DNA of 6,401 nt from an uncultured Clostridia bacterium (lineage in GTDB: Bacteria; Bacillota; Clostridia; TANB77; CAG-508), in contig CANRLE010000059.1 in assembly GCA_947631385.1 (NCBI GenBank), forward strand, positions 1 to 6,401, given 5' to 3'. The translations under genes and the position numbers were made by a program. The stretch's first letter is position 1. Each line of letters starts with the position of its first letter. The notes below the pieces were generated by a model, which saw nothing but the letters and a program-made list of their open reading frames with translations, did no database searches and was not told the origin of the DNA. Of the stretch, positions 1 to 6,395 are shown piece by piece.

Positions 1-67
1 TACTTTTTTCTTGGAATTTTTTTAGATTTAAATTAATAAAGATATAAAATTTATTGATTGTGCCACT

Positions 68-96
68 ATTATAGTCCCTTTATCTCCAAAAGTCAA
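68..96 (-). promoter_or_regulatory. Sigma-A-type promoter reading off the left edge
   Basis: Read on the minus strand, TTGACT (plus 91-96) is followed after exactly 17 bases by a perfect TATAAT (plus 68-73). Only one base differs from the -35 consensus, so this is the best promoter match in the window. Transcription should start near base 61 and run leftward. The 60 or so leader bases in the window contain no ATG and no Shine-Dalgarno, so the gene it serves begins outside and has a leader of at least about 60 nt. It lies downstream of the minus-strand operon and beyond the inverted repeat, so it separates a new transcription unit from that operon. Confidence 0.75.
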
Positions 97-118
97 TACT
101 GCATTCCATAAATTCTTC

Positions 119-313
119 CAACTACATAATGAAATATAATGCCAAGGCTTTTATAATTATATTTTGAATAACTGCGTAAGCGACCAAACGAACTGTGTGA
201 GTGCGATTTGGAGCAACTGACATTTTAATTTTTTATTGTGGAAGTTGCGACACCAAAGTTATGAAAAAATATAATTATTAAAAGCCTTGGCATTATATTT
301 CATTATGTAGCTG
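119..313. repeat. Long imperfect inverted repeat (MITE-like or structured intergenic element)
   Basis: The left arm (119-165) and right arm (266-313) are reverse complements over about 47 bp, with one mismatch near the outer end (121/311) and one bulged base (278). Both arms contain the core ATGCCAAGGCTTTTA or its complement. Inside, 168-173 pairs with 257-262. TTTGG-GCAAC (207-217) can pair with GTTGC-CCAAA (244-257) to make an inner hairpin. CCAAA at 183-187 offers a competing partner for TTTGG at 207-211. The central part (about 172-219) is richer in GC than its surroundings. No ORF of useful length lies inside, and I see no clear target-site duplication. The right end stops 5 bases from the stop codon of the membrane-protein gene, so it may also protect or end that transcript, but no T-tract follows the stem. 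The form suits a non-autonomous mobile element or a cis-acting RNA structure. Copy number in the genome would decide. Confidence 0.75.
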
Positions 314-318
314 AATAT

Positions 319-882
319 TTACATATGAAACTTTCTAATAACCGCTTCTTTAATATCTTTTGTACATAACACCAGACAAAAAATGAAATTCACAATAGAA
401 ATACTAGTTGCAATAACACTAAATATCTTATTTTTTACCATATGCTCTGTCATAAAGAAAATTGGCAACATACTAAAAAGCACAATAATTAATTGATAAA
501 TAGCATACTTTATATACTTTTTATGACTTACAATAGTTAATATGAGCATTGTAATATTAGCAATCATAATAATAATAGGAATAGCAATATTAAAAGACCA
601 TCCTCTATATCCTATCTTATAATCAATATAAACAGTTAGTGCTGAAAGAACTATCGCTTGTAGTAATACATGTCCAGCTATATTAACATTATGCCTAATA
701 GAATAAATAACTGTTATCCAAATATATAAAATTCCTGCATTTGCTAAAGCAGCCCATGGAATTCTAGGAGTAGTTACATGATTAATTTTCAATAATATCA
801 ATGCTACAACTATAGAAAAACATATTAAAACACTTATAATTTTATCTGTTTTTTTAGCTTTAATCTTTTCCGGATATATCAT
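319..882 (-). CDS. Six-helix membrane protein, DUF6320-like, without zinc ribbon
   Basis: This 187-aa integral membrane protein has about six hydrophobic segments (roughly residues 14-33, 41-61, 69-87, 97-117, 124-145 and 153-173). A conserved-looking stretch, IDYKIGYRGWS (86-96), sits before helix 4. From memory this pattern, and the location directly after an alcohol-acetyltransferase-like gene, match the clostridial DUF6320 family, whose molecular function is unknown. In that family an N-terminal CxxC zinc ribbon normally precedes a 'YP' segment. Here the protein begins MIYPEK and has no ribbon. The TAG codon directly upstream of the ATG (883-885) rules out an in-frame extension. The gene overlaps the end of the acyltransferase gene by 23 bp. 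Upstream of the start there is only a weak GGTG, 6 bases away, so translational coupling is likely. The basic residues near the N-terminus and the short C-terminal tail suggest both may face the cytoplasm. The DUF6320 assignment is recall, not a search result. That it is a multi-pass membrane protein is certain. Confidence 0.72.
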   Translation of the reverse strand: MIYPEKIKAKKTDKIISVLICFSIVVALILLKINHVTTPRIPWAALANAGILYIWITVIYSIRHNVNIAGHVLLQAIVLSALTVYIDYKIGYRGWSFNIAIPIIIMIANITMLILTIVSHKKYIKYAIYQLIIVLFSMLPIFFMTEHMVKNKIFSVIATSISIVNFIFCLVLCTKDIKEAVIRKFHM

Positions 883-2149
883 CTAAAACACCATTACTTT
901 CTATTTCTATTTTAATTCCCTTTTCCTTTAAAAACTCATAAAAATTCTTTTCTATCCTATTATTTTGTATAATTGATGTAAACGAAAAAACTAATTTATC
1001 TTCAAAAGTACAACTAGAACATTTTATTTTTTCTACTGGCTCTGGTGCAATCAACATTAAAAAATAGTCAATATAATCTTTATACTTTCCTATAATACCA
1101 ATTCTTCCAATATTTGAAAAAGTTGTAGTAGTATATTTTCTGATTTCAATATAGCTTAATCGAACTACTGCTTTTTTTATAAACAAAGGAATTGGTCGAA
1201 TAAAAGGATTATTTCCTATCTTCACATTAGCAGACATTGTTCTCATTATTTCTGTTTCAGTTAATCTTTTTTGAAAATCATTCTTAACAAATTCTAATAT
1301 TTTATCAAATGTGTTTAACTTATCTTTTTTCAACTCTGCTTCCAATGTAATATATGAAAAAAAATTAGACATTGTATCAGAAGGAAAATATTTCTTCAAA
1401 TTAACTGGTATACACACTTTTACTGGTTTTTTCCCTTTATATTTAATATAATTTTCTTGATAAATACTATATATTAAAACAGCTGTCAAATATTGTGTAA
1501 TCGTTGCTTCATTTTTCTTACACTCTCTTTTTAAATCTTCCAAATTAATAATTTCATGTATACAACTAATAGCCCCTAATTTTATCTTCTTTCCTCTTAA
1601 TATATAAGCCTTTTTACTAGAAGCATTTGATTTAGCCTTTTTATCATAATTTTTCATATAACTATCTTCTGTATTATATTCTATTTTTCTAACTCGTCTA
1701 GCATCCTCATCTAATTCTTCTGGATACTTTAACTCTAAATAAGAATAAATAATTTCTTTAAAAAAGATAGCCCCACTACTTCCATCTGTTAATGAATGAA
1801 AGATATCAATATTAATTTTATTTTTAAAATAAGTTACTTTAAATAAATAATCATTATTACGTCTTCTGTCTATATATTTACATGGATAATCTGTTTCTTC
1901 TTCTATTTTAGGTTCTTTCATATTATCTTCTAAATAATACCAAAATAAACCTGCTTTCATTTTTACTCTAAAAGATTTGTATTTTTCTAATGCCTGTTTT
2001 ACAGCTTCTTTCAATAAATTAGGTTCAACTGTCTCTTTTAAAACTGCTGACAAGCGAAATACTGTACTATATTTTTTTCCTGTTGATATAGGAAAAATTT
2101 TAGCTGAATTATCTAATCTTCTCCAATATAATTCATCTCTACTTTTCAT
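860..2149 (-). CDS. Condensation/CAT-fold acyltransferase (alcohol acetyltransferase-like)
   Basis: This 429-aa soluble protein belongs to the chloramphenicol acetyltransferase / condensation-domain / wax-ester synthase superfamily. The diagnostic HxxxDG active site is present as HSLTDG (residues 118-123). H118 is the expected general base that activates an alcohol or amine acceptor for acyl transfer from a thioester. A second family block, IPVNLKKYFPS (247-257) followed by a SNFF stretch, and FSNIGRI (344-350) in the C-terminal half, fit the clostridial 'alcohol acetyltransferase' group (COG4908-like). The N-terminal half starts with the usual substrate-channel segment (LYWRRLDNSAKIFP). There is no signal peptide. 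The start is supported by a purine-rich stretch (AGAAGA about 6 bases upstream, weak as a Shine-Dalgarno) and by the promoter at 2185-2213. It is the first gene of a two-gene operon with the downstream membrane protein, which suggests acylation of a membrane or cell-envelope component. The substrate cannot be told from sequence. Superfamily assignment is firm and the specific reaction is unknown. Confidence 0.85.
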   Translation of the reverse strand: MKSRDELYWRRLDNSAKIFPISTGKKYSTVFRLSAVLKETVEPNLLKEAVKQALEKYKSFRVKMKAGLFWYYLEDNMKEPKIEEETDYPCKYIDRRRNNDYLFKVTYFKNKINIDIFHSLTDGSSGAIFFKEIIYSYLELKYPEELDEDARRVRKIEYNTEDSYMKNYDKKAKSNASSKKAYILRGKKIKLGAISCIHEIINLEDLKRECKKNEATITQYLTAVLIYSIYQENYIKYKGKKPVKVCIPVNLKKYFPSDTMSNFFSYITLEAELKKDKLNTFDKILEFVKNDFQKRLTETEIMRTMSANVKIGNNPFIRPIPLFIKKAVVRLSYIEIRKYTTTTFSNIGRIGIIGKYKDYIDYFLMLIAPEPVEKIKCSSCTFEDKLVFSFTSIIQNNRIEKNFYEFLKEKGIKIEIESNGVLDDISGKD

Positions 2150-2184
2150 TTACAATCTTCTTTCTTGCTAATATTATTTTCCTT

Positions 2185-2213
2185 ATAATATCATAACTAT
2201 AAATATAACTCAA
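2185..2213 (-). promoter_or_regulatory. Promoter of the acyltransferase/membrane-protein operon
   Basis: On the minus strand TTGAGT (plus 2208-2213) is followed after 17 bases by TATTAT (plus 2185-2190). A TG one base upstream of the -10 makes it an extended -10. The start of transcription should fall near 2178, giving a leader of about 29 nt before the ATG at 2149. The -35 has two mismatches and the -10 one, so it is probably of moderate strength. Confidence 0.6.
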
Positions 2214-2241
2214 GTAATATATTAATATATTTTGAGGATTA

Positions 2242-2255
2242 TGGGGCCGTCCCCA
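2242..2255. repeat. GC-rich palindromic island between divergent promoters
   Basis: TGGGGCCGTCCCCA forms a 5-bp stem with a 4-base loop and is almost wholly G and C in a strongly AT-rich intergenic region. It lies about midway between the leftward (2185-2213) and rightward (2285-2313) promoters. It could be an operator for both, or a remnant of a REP-like GGGGACGG-type repeat of the kind scattered in many Firmicutes. It is too short to be a terminator and lacks a T-tract on either side. Confidence 0.45.
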
Positions 2256-2284
2256 ATTCCTTAAAAATTTTGTATTAAAATGTA

Positions 2285-2313
2285 TTGGCAAATAATAAAA
2301 ATTGTGATACAAT
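2285..2313 (+). promoter_or_regulatory. Promoter of the zinc-ribbon / tyrS / mutS2 operon
   Basis: TTGGCA (2285-2290) and TACAAT (2308-2313) are separated by exactly 17 bases, and TG at 2305-2306 gives an extended -10 (TGATACAAT). Each hexamer has one mismatch to consensus. Transcription should start near 2320, leaving about 44 nt of leader before the ATG at 2364. That is far too short to hold a T-box riboswitch, which often controls tyrS in Firmicutes. Confidence 0.72.
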
Positions 2314-2348
2314 ACAGTAAATTTTAAGATATATTGTCAAAAGATGAA

Positions 2349-2356
2349 AGGAAGGA
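2349..2356 (+). promoter_or_regulatory. Ribosome binding site that fixes the start at 2364
   Basis: AGGAAGGA is a strong Shine-Dalgarno whose last AGGA ends 7 bases before the ATG at 2364. The alternative TTG at 2334 lies upstream of this site, only about 14 bases from the predicted transcription start, and has no binding site of its own. The shorter reading is therefore preferred. Confidence 0.8.
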
Positions 2357-2363
2357 AAAAATT

Positions 2364-2648
2364 ATGGAGCTTAATAGATGTAGTAGATGTGGTAATTTTT
2401 ATGTATCAGAGGGAAATGTATGCCCTAAATGTCGTATAAAAGATAGTGCTGAATTTTCAGTTTTTAAAGTATATGTAGAGGAAAATGGTTTTGAAAATTC
2501 TCTAGATACAATTTCTCAAGATACAGGAATTTCTATAAAAAATTTAAATAGATTTTTAGGATATGAAGAATTTCAAGTTTATCAAAAAGAAATGAATAGC
2601 ATTGAAGAGTTAAAAAATGCAATTGGTAGATTAGGAAATAACGAATAA
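2364..2648 (+). CDS. Small zinc-ribbon protein with helical C-terminal domain
   Basis: This 94-aa cytoplasmic protein opens with a four-cysteine zinc ribbon: CSRC at residues 6-9 and CPKC at 20-23. The remaining 70 residues look all-helical and acidic. They include a helix-turn-helix-like stretch, roughly 45-66 (ISQDTGISIKNLNRFLG), resembling the second half of the YvyF/'flagellar operon' zinc-ribbon proteins of Firmicutes. That resemblance is by eye only. There is no flagellar gene nearby, so a regulatory or RNA/ribosome-associated role is just as possible. An in-frame TTG at 2334 would add 10 residues (MSKDERKEKI). I chose ATG 2364 because a strong Shine-Dalgarno sits 7 bases ahead of it. 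The gene is first in the operon and ends 20 bases before tyrS. The coding region is certain from its codon pattern and paired CxxC motifs. Its function is not known to me. Confidence 0.85.
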   Translation: MELNRCSRCGNFYVSEGNVCPKCRIKDSAEFSVFKVYVEENGFENSLDTISQDTGISIKNLNRFLGYEEFQVYQKEMNSIEELKNAIGRLGNNE

Positions 2649-2668
2649 ATTGAAGGGATGTAATTTAA

Positions 2669-3892
2669 ATGGAAAATGTTTTTAACATATTAGAAGAAAG
2701 AGGATATATTGAGCAATTAACTCACCCACAAGAAATTAAAGAACTTTTTCAAAAGGAATCTGTACCTTTTTATATTGGAATTGATCCAACAGCAGATAGT
2801 TTGCATGTTGGACATTTTGTTTCTTTAATGGTTGCAAGTCATATGCAAAGATTTGGTCATAAACCAATTATTTTAGTTGGTGGAGGAACTGCAACTATTG
2901 GTGACCCTTCTGGAAAAACAGATATGAGGAAAATGCTCTCTCGTGAAGAATTAGATTATAATGTAGAATGTATAAAAAAACAAATTGAAAAATTTGTTAG
3001 TTTTGAAGGAGAAAATGCTGCTATTATTGTCAATAATGCAGATTGGTTATTAGATTTGAAATTTGTTGATTTTGTACGTGAAATTGGAAGTCTATTCTCT
3101 GTTAATAAAATGCTTGCTGCTGAATGTTATAAACAAAGATTAGAAACTGGTTTAACATTTTTTGAGATGAGTTATATGTTAATGCAATCTTATGACTTTT
3201 TATATTTATACAATAAATATGGTTGTAAACTTCAAATGGGTGGAAATGACCAATGGTCTAACATTATTGGTGGAGTTGAATTGATTAGAAAAATAGGTAA
3301 AGATGATTCTTTTGGGTTAACATTTAAACTTTTGACAACAAAAGAAGGAAAAAAGATGGGAAAAACTGAAAAAGGTGCTTTATGGCTAGACCCTAAAAAA
3401 ACATCCCCTTATGAATTTTATCAATATTGGAGAAATGTTGAAGACAGCAGTCTTGAAAATGTATTTAAAATGCTTACTTTCTTGCCAATGGATAAAATCA
3501 AAGAACTTTCTTCTTATAAAGATGAAAAAATTAATGAAGCAAAAAAAATATTAGCATTTGAAATTACTAAATTAATTCATGGAGAAGAAGAAGCTAAAAA
3601 GGCTGAAGAAGCTTCAAATGCATTATTTAATGGTCAAGGAAGCCTTGAAAACATGCCTACTGTCAAAGTAGAAAATGCTAATATATCAATTTTAGATGCT
3701 ATTATTTTAACTGGTATAGCACCTTCTAAAGGTCAAGGAAGAACATTAATTAACCAAGGTGGCATTTCTTTGAATGATAAAAAAATAACTGATAGCAATT
3801 ATGTTCTATCAAATGACGATTTTTCTAATGGATATGCAATTCTAAAAAAAGGGAAAAAAGTATTTTATAAATTAGAGCTTAACTCTATCTAA
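2669..3892 (+). CDS. tyrS: Tyrosine--tRNA ligase
   Basis: This 407-aa class Ic aminoacyl-tRNA synthetase attaches tyrosine to tRNA-Tyr in the cytoplasm, using ATP. The Rossmann catalytic core carries YIGIDPTADSLHVGH (35-49) with the HIGH-type motif HVGH at 46-49. It also carries the GGGTATIGDPSGKTDMRK block (71-88), the tyrosine-binding QSYDF (173-177), GGNDQW (191-196), and the KMSKS-type loop as KMGKT (229-233). KMGKT and the overall layout fit the TyrS form common in E. coli and Clostridia. The C-terminal part (about 340-405) is the S4 RNA-binding domain, with KGQGRTLINQGGISLN at 354-369. The length is normal and all key motifs are present. The ATG is preceded by GAAGGGA (2652-2658) at 10-base spacing. 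It is the middle gene of its operon, 20 bp after the zinc-ribbon gene and 12 bp before mutS2. No T-box leader is present, so it is probably expressed constitutively or controlled in another way. Confidence 0.97.
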   Translation: MENVFNILEERGYIEQLTHPQEIKELFQKESVPFYIGIDPTADSLHVGHFVSLMVASHMQRFGHKPIILVGGGTATIGDPSGKTDMRKMLSREELDYNVECIKKQIEKFVSFEGENAAIIVNNADWLLDLKFVDFVREIGSLFSVNKMLAAECYKQRLETGLTFFEMSYMLMQSYDFLYLYNKYGCKLQMGGNDQWSNIIGGVELIRKIGKDDSFGLTFKLLTTKEGKKMGKTEKGALWLDPKKTSPYEFYQYWRNVEDSSLENVFKMLTFLPMDKIKELSSYKDEKINEAKKILAFEITKLIHGEEEAKKAEEASNALFNGQGSLENMPTVKVENANISILDAIILTGIAPSKGQGRTLINQGGISLNDKKITDSNYVLSNDDFSNGYAILKKGKKVFYKLELNSI

Positions 3893-3904
3893 TGGGAGAT
3901 TTTT

Positions 3905-6256
3905 ATGAATCACAACTATTTAAAAAAATTAGAATTCTATAAAATAATAGAATTACTAAAACAATTTTGTACAACGATGCAAGCCAAAGAGCTTGCATCT
4001 CAATTACTACCAAGTAACAATATAAATGAAGTAAAACAGCTTTTACAAGAGACAAGTGAAGCTGTTAATTTAATATATCGCAATTCTGCTCCTTCTTTTT
4101 ATGAAATTACTGATATAACTATAGATTTAAAAAAATTAGAAAGCAATTCTTCTTTATCTATAAAATCTCTTTTAAATTTAGCTCTTATATTTAAACTATC
4201 ACAAGAATTAAAGGATTATTTTAATAAAGACTTTTTGGATATCACAGATTACCCTACTCTAGCTAATTTATTTAGTGAATTATATACAAATAAAAAAATT
4301 TATGAGCAAATTTATAATTGTATTTTAGATGAAAACACAATTGACGACAAAGCTTCTAAAACTTTACAATCAATTAGAAATCAAAAAAGAAATTTAGAAC
4401 AAGCTATCAAATCAAAACTAAATGATATGATACACTCTTCTGCCTATTCAAAATACATACAAGAACCTATTGTAACTATGAGAAATAATAGGTTTGTAAT
4501 TCCTATTAAAGAAGAATATCGTTCACAAGTAAAAGGATTTATTCATGATATCTCAAATGCTGGCTCAACAGTTTTTATTGAACCTCTTTCTGTTTTCGAA
4601 AAAAACAATAAATTAAATAGCATAAAAAAAGAAGAAGAATTAGAAATTGAAAAAATTTTACAAGAACTCTCAAAACTATTTTATCCTTATACAAAAGAAT
4701 TAAAAACAGATATTGAAATAATTAGTAAATTAGATTTTATATTTGCAAAAGCAAAATTTTCAAAATCTATACATGCTACTACACCAATAATTAATACACA
4801 AAAAGAAATTCATTTAAAAAATGCTGTACACCCTTTACTAGAAAGAAGTTCTGCAGTTCCTATCTCTGTTGATTTAGGTAAGGATTTTTCTGTGCTACTA
4901 ATTACAGGACCTAACACAGGTGGTAAAACTGTTACTTTGAAAACTGTTGGACTTTTAACTTGTATGGCATGTAGTGGTCTAAATATTCCATGTGATGAAA
5001 ACTCTAGCATATACGTTTTTGATAACATATTTGCTGATATTGGTGATGAACAAAGTATTGTTGATTCTCTAAGTACCTTTTCTTCTCACATATTAAATAT
5101 TGTTGAAATTACTAATACTGCCACCGAAAGTTCACTTATTTTATTAGACGAATTAGGTTCTGGTACTGATCCTTTGGAAGGTGCCAACCTTGCTATTAGT
5201 ATATTAGATTATTTTAAAACAATTGGATGTTTGACTATTGCAACTACACATTATCAAGAATTAAAACAATATGCTCTAGTAACAGATGGTTTTGAAAATG
5301 CTTCTGTCGAATTTGATATTAATACATTAAGTCCTACTTATAGACTTTTAATTGGTATTCCCGGCAAAAGCAATGCTTTTGAAATTAGTGAAAAATTAGG
5401 ATTAAACATGAGTATTATTAATAAAGCAAAAAGTTTTATGACTTCTAATCAGATAGATATTGAAAATTTACTTAAAAATATATATGATGATAAATCTTTA
5501 ATAGAAAAACAAAAACAAGAAATATCACAAGAATTAGAAAAAGTTACCAACTTAAGAAAATCTCTTGAAAAAGATAATATGGAATTGAAAGAGCAAGAAA
5601 AAAATTTGATTAATAATGCCAAAATTAAAGCTAGAAATATTTTGTTGGAGGCTAAAGAAGATGCTAATTCTTTATTAACAGATATGAAAAATTTATCAAA
5701 TGCTAAAGACTTGAATTCCTTAAGAAATCAACTTAATCAAAAAATTAAAGATATAAAATTAGACAGTTTATCTCCTACTTTACCAAAAAACAATATTCCA
5801 ATTGATGATATTAAACCTAATATGGAAGTATTTGTTACTACTTTAAATCAAAATGGTATTGTTCTTTCCCATGTTTCTAAGTCTAATGAAGTACAAGTTC
5901 AAGTGGGAAATTTAAAAATGAACATTCCTATCGCTAATTTATCAAAACCAACTTCTTCCACAAGTAAAAATACTTCTGGCAGCTCTTCTTATTCTATTTC
6001 TAAATCGAAAAATGCTAAAACTGAAATTAATGTAATAGGTCTTAATGTAGAAGAAGCTATTTTTGTTGTTGATAAATTTTTAGATGATAGTAGTTTAGCC
6101 AAATTACAAACAGTTAGAATTGTTCATGGAAAAGGTACTGGAAAATTAAGAAATGGTATTCATTCTTTTTTAAAGAATCATCCACATGTTAAGTCTTTTA
6201 GACTTGGTACTTTTGGTGAAGGCGAAATGGGTGTAACAGTAGTAGAATTAAAATAA
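3905..6256 (+). CDS. mutS2: MutS2 / RqcU family ATPase with Smr domain
   Basis: This 783-aa protein has the full MutS2 plan and normal length (about 785 aa). It has an N-terminal core and clamp region, then the MutS-type ABC ATPase with Walker A GPNTGGKT (335-342) and Walker B LILLDELGSGTDP (411-423, D415 and E416). A charged coiled coil follows (about 516-600), then a KOW/SH3-like module (about 637-680), a Ser/Thr/Lys-rich linker (683-706) and a C-terminal Smr domain (707-783). MutS2 lacks the mismatch-binding domain of MutS. It has been linked to recombination control in Helicobacter pylori and, in B. subtilis, to splitting collided ribosomes for quality control. The Smr domain keeps HGKGTG (741-746) but reads INVIG (708-712) where family members have LDLRG or LDLHG. 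The acidic residue is therefore Asn709 and the basic one Ile711, which suggests weak or absent nuclease activity. GGGAG (3894-3898) lies 6 bases before the ATG. The gene starts 12 bases after tyrS, so the two are co-transcribed. Confidence 0.96.
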   Translation: MNHNYLKKLEFYKIIELLKQFCTTMQAKELASQLLPSNNINEVKQLLQETSEAVNLIYRNSAPSFYEITDITIDLKKLESNSSLSIKSLLNLALIFKLSQELKDYFNKDFLDITDYPTLANLFSELYTNKKIYEQIYNCILDENTIDDKASKTLQSIRNQKRNLEQAIKSKLNDMIHSSAYSKYIQEPIVTMRNNRFVIPIKEEYRSQVKGFIHDISNAGSTVFIEPLSVFEKNNKLNSIKKEEELEIEKILQELSKLFYPYTKELKTDIEIISKLDFIFAKAKFSKSIHATTPIINTQKEIHLKNAVHPLLERSSAVPISVDLGKDFSVLLITGPNTGGKTVTLKTVGLLTCMACSGLNIPCDENSSIYVFDNIFADIGDEQSIVDSLSTFSSHILNIVEITNTATESSLILLDELGSGTDPLEGANLAISILDYFKTIGCLTIATTHYQELKQYALVTDGFENASVEFDINTLSPTYRLLIGIPGKSNAFEISEKLGLNMSIINKAKSFMTSNQIDIENLLKNIYDDKSLIEKQKQEISQELEKVTNLRKSLEKDNMELKEQEKNLINNAKIKARNILLEAKEDANSLLTDMKNLSNAKDLNSLRNQLNQKIKDIKLDSLSPTLPKNNIPIDDIKPNMEVFVTTLNQNGIVLSHVSKSNEVQVQVGNLKMNIPIANLSKPTSSTSKNTSGSSSYSISKSKNAKTEINVIGLNVEEAIFVVDKFLDDSSLAKLQTVRIVHGKGTGKLRNGIHSFLKNHPHVKSFRLGTFGEGEMGVTVVELK

Positions 6257-6289
6257 AAAAGCCATATGAAACACAGACTCACAAGACAG

Positions 6290-6346
6290 AGAAAAAATGG
6301 GATTTACAAAGATAAAGCAGAAATTAACCTGCCTCCACATTTTTCT
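6290..6346. repeat. Imperfect inverted repeat downstream of mutS2
   Basis: Bases 6290-6302 (AGAAAAAATGGGA) and 6334-6346 (TCCACATTTTTCT) pair at 10 of 13 positions around a 3-base internal loop. Between them GCAG (6317-6320) and CTGC (6329-6332) form a small inner hairpin with loop AAATTAAC. The fold may be a weak 3'-end structure, a repeat remnant or chance in AT-rich DNA. No U-tract follows in the way a standard terminator needs. Confidence 0.35.
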
Positions 6347-6370
6347 ATTTATTAAAAAGTCCGTTTAAAC

Positions 6371-6395
6371 CAATTTTTAATTTTTGTAAAAATTG
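6371..6395. terminator. AT-rich hairpin at the right edge, possible weak terminator
   Basis: CAATTTTTA (6371-6379) and TAAAAATTG (6387-6395) are perfect 9-bp complements around a 7-base loop, about 115 bp after the mutS2 stop. The stem has only one G-C pair, and a short ATTCTT follows before the window ends. It could mark the end of the mutS2 transcript or of a leftward unit from beyond the edge. The low GC makes intrinsic termination uncertain. Confidence 0.3.

Noticed and set aside
119..313. CRISPR repeat or tRNA/rRNA gene in the left intergenic region
   Set aside because: There is only one inverted pair with no direct repeats or regular spacers, and no tRNA cloverleaf or rRNA-like sequence is visible.
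119..313. Standard intrinsic terminator for the minus-strand operon
   Set aside because: The stem is far longer than a terminator and no T-tract follows it on the minus strand, so a termination role is only a side possibility.
1977..2171. 64-aa plus-strand ORF opposite the start of the acyltransferase gene
   Set aside because: It is antisense to a well-supported coding region, has no ribosome binding site or recognisable domain, and is best explained as a shadow frame.
2334..2363. TTG start adding 10 residues to the zinc-ribbon protein
   Set aside because: It has no Shine-Dalgarno and lies too close to the predicted transcription start. The AGGAAGGA site fits ATG 2364 instead.
2658..2663. 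ATG-TAA start-stop just before tyrS
   Set aside because: It overlaps the tyrS Shine-Dalgarno with no site of its own, so it is probably chance.
4810..5028. 72-aa minus-strand ORF inside mutS2
   Set aside because: It lies opposite the Walker A region of MutS2, and its open frame follows from the conserved codons there.
6248..6340. 30-codon minus-strand ORF (begins MWRQVNF) after mutS2
   Set aside because: It has no ribosome binding site, runs into the mutS2 coding end, and coincides with the imperfect inverted repeat.
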